A DNA stretch of 22,361 nucleotides from contig MNCI01025327.1 in NCBI GenBank assembly GCA_015680685.1, positions 211,079 to 233,439 on the forward strand, in the 5' to 3' direction. A program made the translations under genes and the position numbers. The notes under the pieces were generated by a model. That model was given only the letters and a program-made list of their open reading frames with translations. It did no database searches and was not told the origin of the DNA. Source of the stretch: Gnetum montanum (lineage: Eukaryota > Streptophyta > Gnetopsida > Gnetales > Gnetaceae). This document shows positions 19,500 through 22,361 of the stretch, in pieces (position 1 is the stretch's first letter; every line of letters starts with the position of its first letter).

Positions 19500-19857
19500 T
19501 TATTTACACTACATTATATCTAATAAACTAGATGTAAAAGCTCACTATCTCTAAGGTGCTATTCCAATCAAGTATCAAAATGCAATCAACAAGCTTCACT
19601 TAAGTTCTCATCATCTTAGAATTAACAGTGAAATATGGATTCTACTCCTTGAGAAAAGCACGTTTGTAGGTTGTGCAAATCAAGATCCCATGAATATGAG
19701 TTACATGTGCTTCTTTCTTGTGATGTGACTACCCATTTGACACAATGTTATAATGTTAGAGCAAAAAACTTGTATGATTTATTTCTGATGCCCTCTTTGG
19801 TGTTGGATCAATTTGGAGAGTCTATCTTTATTTTTCATGAAAATGTAATATTTGTCT
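19500..19857 (+). pseudogene. C-terminal zinc-finger tail of a LINE-type polyprotein, remnant
   Basis: The frame at about 19505-19645 gives YLHYIISNKLDVKAHYL, a TAA, then NKLHLSSHHLRINSEIW. After a one-base shift the next frame has a TGA, then EKHVCRLCKSRSHEYELHVLLSC, and runs open to about 19857. The order 'RxSSHxLxIExGxW, PRExRxCxxC, ExExHxLLxC' is common at the end of LINE-type reverse-transcriptase proteins. The TGA sits where the family has Arg (CGA to TGA). This finger type differs from the zf-RVT of the minus-strand LINE, so it may come from another LINE clade. No poly(A) tail is visible, but AATAAA occurs at about 19884, downstream. Confidence 0.5.
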
Positions 19858-20329
19858 AATAGATCCTATGGGTCTTTAGACTTAATAAAGCTTTTTTTCA
19901 TTTTATTTTAGAAAAAATTCTAGCAGTTTTGGGATGCCTTATAGGTTTCTATCTTTACAATCAATTTTGAAAACCTCCCCTCTAGGGTAGAAAAAGGAGC
20001 AAGCGTTATTATTGTTCAAAAGTACCCTCATGGGTTTCACTTCTTACTAAAGATTTTTTTTGCAAAGAGAATGAGAAAGCTCTCTTTAAAGAGAAAAGAA
20101 CACATCAATTAGAAATAATGAACAAATAGTAATAAAAGTTGAAGGCTTCCTATCTTTGAGTCCAAAACAAAAGAAATTAATTCTTTATGAAATAAACTAA
20201 TTGTTTAGTATTCATTAGGAACTTTTTTGCTTAAAGATGTAGCTGAAAAGAAACATCATTAAGAATATCATATATAACTCCTATAGATATAAGCTTTACT
20301 ATTTCTATGTATGGGACATTTAAAGCTTT
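19858..20329. other. AT-rich spacer
   Basis: It begins with a possible LINE 3' tail (hairpin-like GGGTCTTTAGACTTAATAAAG at about 19870-19890, T-rich after). Nothing else can be supported. On the minus strand a short stretch near 20320-20230 (EIVKLISIGVIYDIL) vaguely resembles the start of a retroelement polymerase, but this is too weak to call. Confidence 0.35.
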
Positions 20330-20810
20330 TTTTTTTTTACTATGTCATTAGTATATTCTTTGATACTAGCTCTTTTCCATAACTTTCTTATTAGGTAATG
20401 AAATGACAATGTGGGTTTACCTAATTACTTTTCTTCAAATTTTCTTTCTATCTCTAAAAAGGGAAGATGGACTATATCAGCTAGATATCTACCACTAAGA
20501 ATGATACTACCTCTAGCTACATATGTTGCTATTCTATTCAGGTGCTTCATAGGGTAGATGTGATATGCTCCTATATTAAAATGTATTTTTTAAGCTAATG
20601 ATAATTTTCTAAACTTGTTCTTGTATCTATATTCTCTTTCTAGTCATAAGCTCCTTTTTTTCTATGTCAAATTGAGTACATACAACAACTATTTTAGTTT
20701 TAATATTGGGTACTTCCAATGCTATAGTAATGACTTCAACTAAACATGAGACTGAGATATCTTCTACTTTCACTATGTTATTTAGCTGCTTGTTATGCCA
20801 AAATTGGTAT
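20330..20810 (-). pseudogene. decayed, unrecognised minus-strand reading frame
   Basis: From about 20810 to 20630 about 60 codons are stop-free (YQFWHNKQLNNIVKVEDISV..., then FDIEKKELMTRKRI), and two TAG codons follow. From 20571 to about 20330, in another frame, 80 codons carry a single TAA (HIYPMKHLNRIATYVARG, LADIVHLPFLEIERKFEEK). In AT-rich DNA such stretches are rarer than chance would give, and the amino-acid mix looks like real protein. I do not recognise the family. It resembles the plus-strand decayed frame at 2300-4310 in style (charged, Gln-type stops), but no relation is shown. Confidence 0.35.
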
Positions 20811-20888
20811 ATTTTCCTTTAACATCATTCATTGTTTTCAGGGATAGTTGGCCAAAGTGGAGAATCCTACAATTGTTCTTTTACCTCC
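20811..20888. other. short spacer before the right LTR
   Basis: Insertion flank of the right-hand element. The bases directly before the LTR are TTACCTCC; the matching target-site copy would lie beyond the window. Confidence 0.5.
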
Positions 20889-20911
20889 TGATGAGACGTG
20901 ACCTGCATGTG

Positions 20912-20965
20912 CCGCGATATCGCGGTCCGCCTCGATATCGCGGTCCGCCGCCATATCTATAAATA
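20912..20965 (+). promoter_or_regulatory. LTR promoter: two GC-rich palindromic repeats and TATA box
   Basis: CGATATCGCGGTCCGC occurs at 20915-20930 and 20933-20948. The first copy sits in a perfect 14-bp palindrome, CCGCGATATCGCGG (20912-20925). TATAAATA follows at 20958-20965. Transcription would be expected to start about 30 bp further on. Confidence 0.65.
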
Positions 20966-21131
20966 AGAGGCGGCACTCCCTTCATTTCCCAATCCTGGCT
21001 AGAAGTAGCAAAGCTCTGGCAGATTGATCACTCTAGAGTTAGAATGTTTCCCATGTGCCCGTAGTAGGAGTCCTAGAGTGAATGACTCTTTATTCGAACA
21101 GCTTGTAACCTGAACCCAAGTTGTGTATGGC

Positions 21132-21137
21132 AATAAA
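21132..21137 (+). terminator. poly(A) signal of the LTR
   Basis: AATAAA in GGCAATAAAGAC, conserved in the left LTR (1607-1602 on the minus strand), about 170 bp after the TATA box. It is the likely signal for 3' end formation and marks the end of R. Confidence 0.55.
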
Positions 21138-21211
21138 GACGAACTTGATTGGATAAACCTTGCAGTACATGGTTTTATTATTGTTTATTTATTGCTTTCC
21201 TAGTGCGCACA

Positions 21212-21534
21212 AGTACGACTTGATTACGAGCGTCTACGGACGTGTACGGCTAGTCAAGGAATCGGCTGCTTATCGCAACACATGAGTACGACTTGATTAC
21301 GAGCATTGGCTGCTTGGTAACCCAGTAGCGTATTCCAGGATTCTGCGCTTGGTAATCCCAGTGGTAGTCCAATGTGTACGGCTAGTCAAGGAATCGGCTA
21401 CTCATTGCTAGGCTAGAACGTGTGATAAGTACGACTTAGTTACGAGCACCCACGGGTGTGTACGGCTAGCTAAGGAATCGGCTGCTTATCACACTTAAGC
21501 TAAATAGGTGCCTCAGTACGACCACTTCGAGCAC
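21212..21534 (+). repeat. interleaved short repeats in U5
   Basis: Motif A (AGTACGACTTGATTACGAGC) occurs at 21212, 21285 and 21428 and, degenerate, at 21515. Motif B (GTGTACGGCTAGTCAAGGAA, then TCGGCT) occurs at 21242, 21374 and 21457. Motif C (CTTGGTAA, then CCCAGT) occurs at 21313 and 21348. The A-B pair forms a unit that is repeated with losses. None of this is in the left LTR. Confidence 0.88.
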
Positions 21535-21915
21535 TTGCGTTACGTGTGGTGATCCCAGTAACGATTAGCGTTTGGTAAGCCACAGTTGCATAGTTCAGGG
21601 TGTGTCCGGTAAGTGGGAACGGATGCTGACGCTAGTTAATTTAGACTTAGGACATTAGTTAGAGTTAGCTTAGTTTCTCAACCCTTTCCTCTGATAGCAT
21701 AGAAGATAAACCGAAAAATACCAAAAAAATCACATACCTCAGACTTGCTTAACCATACACCGTGACACTTACAAGCAAGCCTGGGAAGACAACGAACGAT
21801 TAACCCCAAGTGTTTCTTGTGGTGTTAAGGCATTTAGTCTGCGGAGTTCGACCGGATCGCGCGTGCACGCTCGTATTCGTATGGTTGAGTGTAGGGGTAC
21901 CTCGCCACTCATCAT

Positions 21916-21933
21916 TGGCGCCGTTGCCGGGGA
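21916..21933 (+). other. primer-binding site, tRNA-Asp
   Basis: TGGCGCCGTTGCCGGGGA, complementary to the 3' end of plant tRNA-Asp(GTC), 1 nt after the LTR end; identical to the site of the left element. Confidence 0.93.
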
Positions 21934-22061
21934 CTAAGTGTTTTTACGCCAATTGAACATAAGGGATATCACTCACATCGTTGTGAGCTTAAAACGAACC
22001 TTAGGGTTAATCAGTTAATCAAGAACATTAAATAACGGTGAAAATTAACACACCATTAGAA

Positions 22062-22361
22062 ATGGCTTCTTCTCATACAATCAACTCACCTAAGGACAAT
22101 ACAGGAGAAAGTCAGGATCATACGCATAACCCATATCAGCCAAGTCCTAAACAGTATTTGATAACTTATACTCATCCTGATGAGTATATCCCTGATTACA
22201 CTTTTACCCTCCATCAAGATGAACAGTTGCGTTGGAGAGATTTGGTTGGTAATATAGTCTTGCCACTAGATCGATCCGTTCCGAACATGCTCCTCCGTGA
22301 ATTGGCACAGATTGGCATGCAGGACTTATTCGCTGAATACGTTGCTGGAATATATCGCATA
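22062..22361 (+). CDS. gag: gag polyprotein, N-terminal 100 codons, open
   Basis: It starts at ATG 22062 (MASSHTINSPKD), 128 bp after the primer site, and stays open to the window end. It aligns without gaps to the N-terminal part of the left gag, sharing YTHPDEY, LRWRDL, GNIVLP and FAEYV. The capsid-type gag domain would lie further downstream, outside the window. No stop is present in this part, so this copy may have kept its coding ability longer. The two copies differ at many residues, so they are not a recent duplicate pair. Confidence 0.85.
   Translation, partial: MASSHTINSPKDNTGESQDHTHNPYQPSPKQYLITYTHPDEYIPDYTFTLHQDEQLRWRDLVGNIVLPLDRSVPNMLLRELAQIGMQDLFAEYVAGIYRI

Larger units (their letters stand above)
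20889..21914 (+). repeat. 5' LTR, full length (1026 bp)
   Basis: It starts TGATGAG and ends CTCATCA (7-bp terminal inverted repeat). U3 holds GC-rich palindromes and a TATA box at 20958. AATAAA at 21132-21137 sets the likely R/U5 border near 21150. U5, about 760 bp, is long and carries a repeat cluster (21212-21530) that is missing from the left LTR. Confidence 0.92.
20889..22361 (+). mobile_element. Ty3/gypsy-type LTR retrotransposon, 5' part, plus orientation
   Basis: A sister copy of the element at 1-1899, pointing the other way. It has a full-length LTR (20889-21914), the tRNA-Asp primer site after a 1-nt spacer, a leader of about 128 bp, and gag from 22062 to the window end with no stop. 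It looks less damaged than the left copy. The rest of the element is beyond the window. Confidence 0.92.

Noticed and set aside
20230-20330. start of a gypsy reverse transcriptase on the minus strand
   Set aside because: A short stretch (EIVKLISIGVIYDIL) resembles the region before the polymerase core, but no catalytic motif follows and the match is too weak.

Overview
This window looks like a stretch of a large, repeat-rich plant nuclear genome. The evidence is LTR retrotransposons primed by plant tRNA-Asp, an L1-type LINE with a plant ORF1 zinc knuckle, and a fragment of a plant-type tetraspanin gene with introns. AT-rich, decayed sequence and the lack of any intact gene fit a big-genome seed plant such as a gymnosperm, but nothing fixes the species.

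Layout. Bases 1-1899 are the 5' part of a Ty3/gypsy-type LTR element on the minus strand: broken gag, tRNA-Asp primer site and a rearranged 502-bp LTR. Bases 20889-22361 are the 5' part of a second copy of the same family on the plus strand: full 1026-bp LTR, primer site and an open gag start. The two point outward and enclose about 19 kb. From left to right this holds an unrecognised, heavily decayed coiled-coil-like reading frame (about 2300-4310); AT-rich spacer with a short tandem duplication; a GC-rich island with five telo-boxes (5655-6240); copies of an approximately 0.8-kb repeat unit (6385-7161, 12371-12560, 12565-13955), with a minus-strand LINE (7163 to about 12330) between them; AT-rich spacer; a broken tetraspanin gene (16499-17264, minus); remnants of LINE proteins on the plus strand (about 17740-18680 and 19500-19857); and another decayed reading frame on the minus strand (about 20330-20810).

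Functional picture. No complete working gene is visible. The LINE has endonuclease, reverse transcriptase and C-terminal zinc-finger regions recognisable in the expected order, but it is killed by several stops and a frameshift. The tetraspanin has lost its frame twice and its last exon is not seen. The right-hand gag is the only clearly open frame of known type, and it runs off the window.

Two observations stand out. First, the left LTR carries a perfect 33-bp inverted repeat and has lost about 600 bp of U5. This reads like a self-primed snap-back of strong-stop cDNA that became fixed in the element. Second, the N gap at 11183-11254 is flanked by perfect 72-bp inverted arms, and the LINE ORF1 zinc knuckle is complete only when read across them, so this part of the assembly is very probably inverted or misjoined. 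Single Ns at 7162, 11016, 16168 and 18774 may mark further joins, so distances and order near them should be treated with care.
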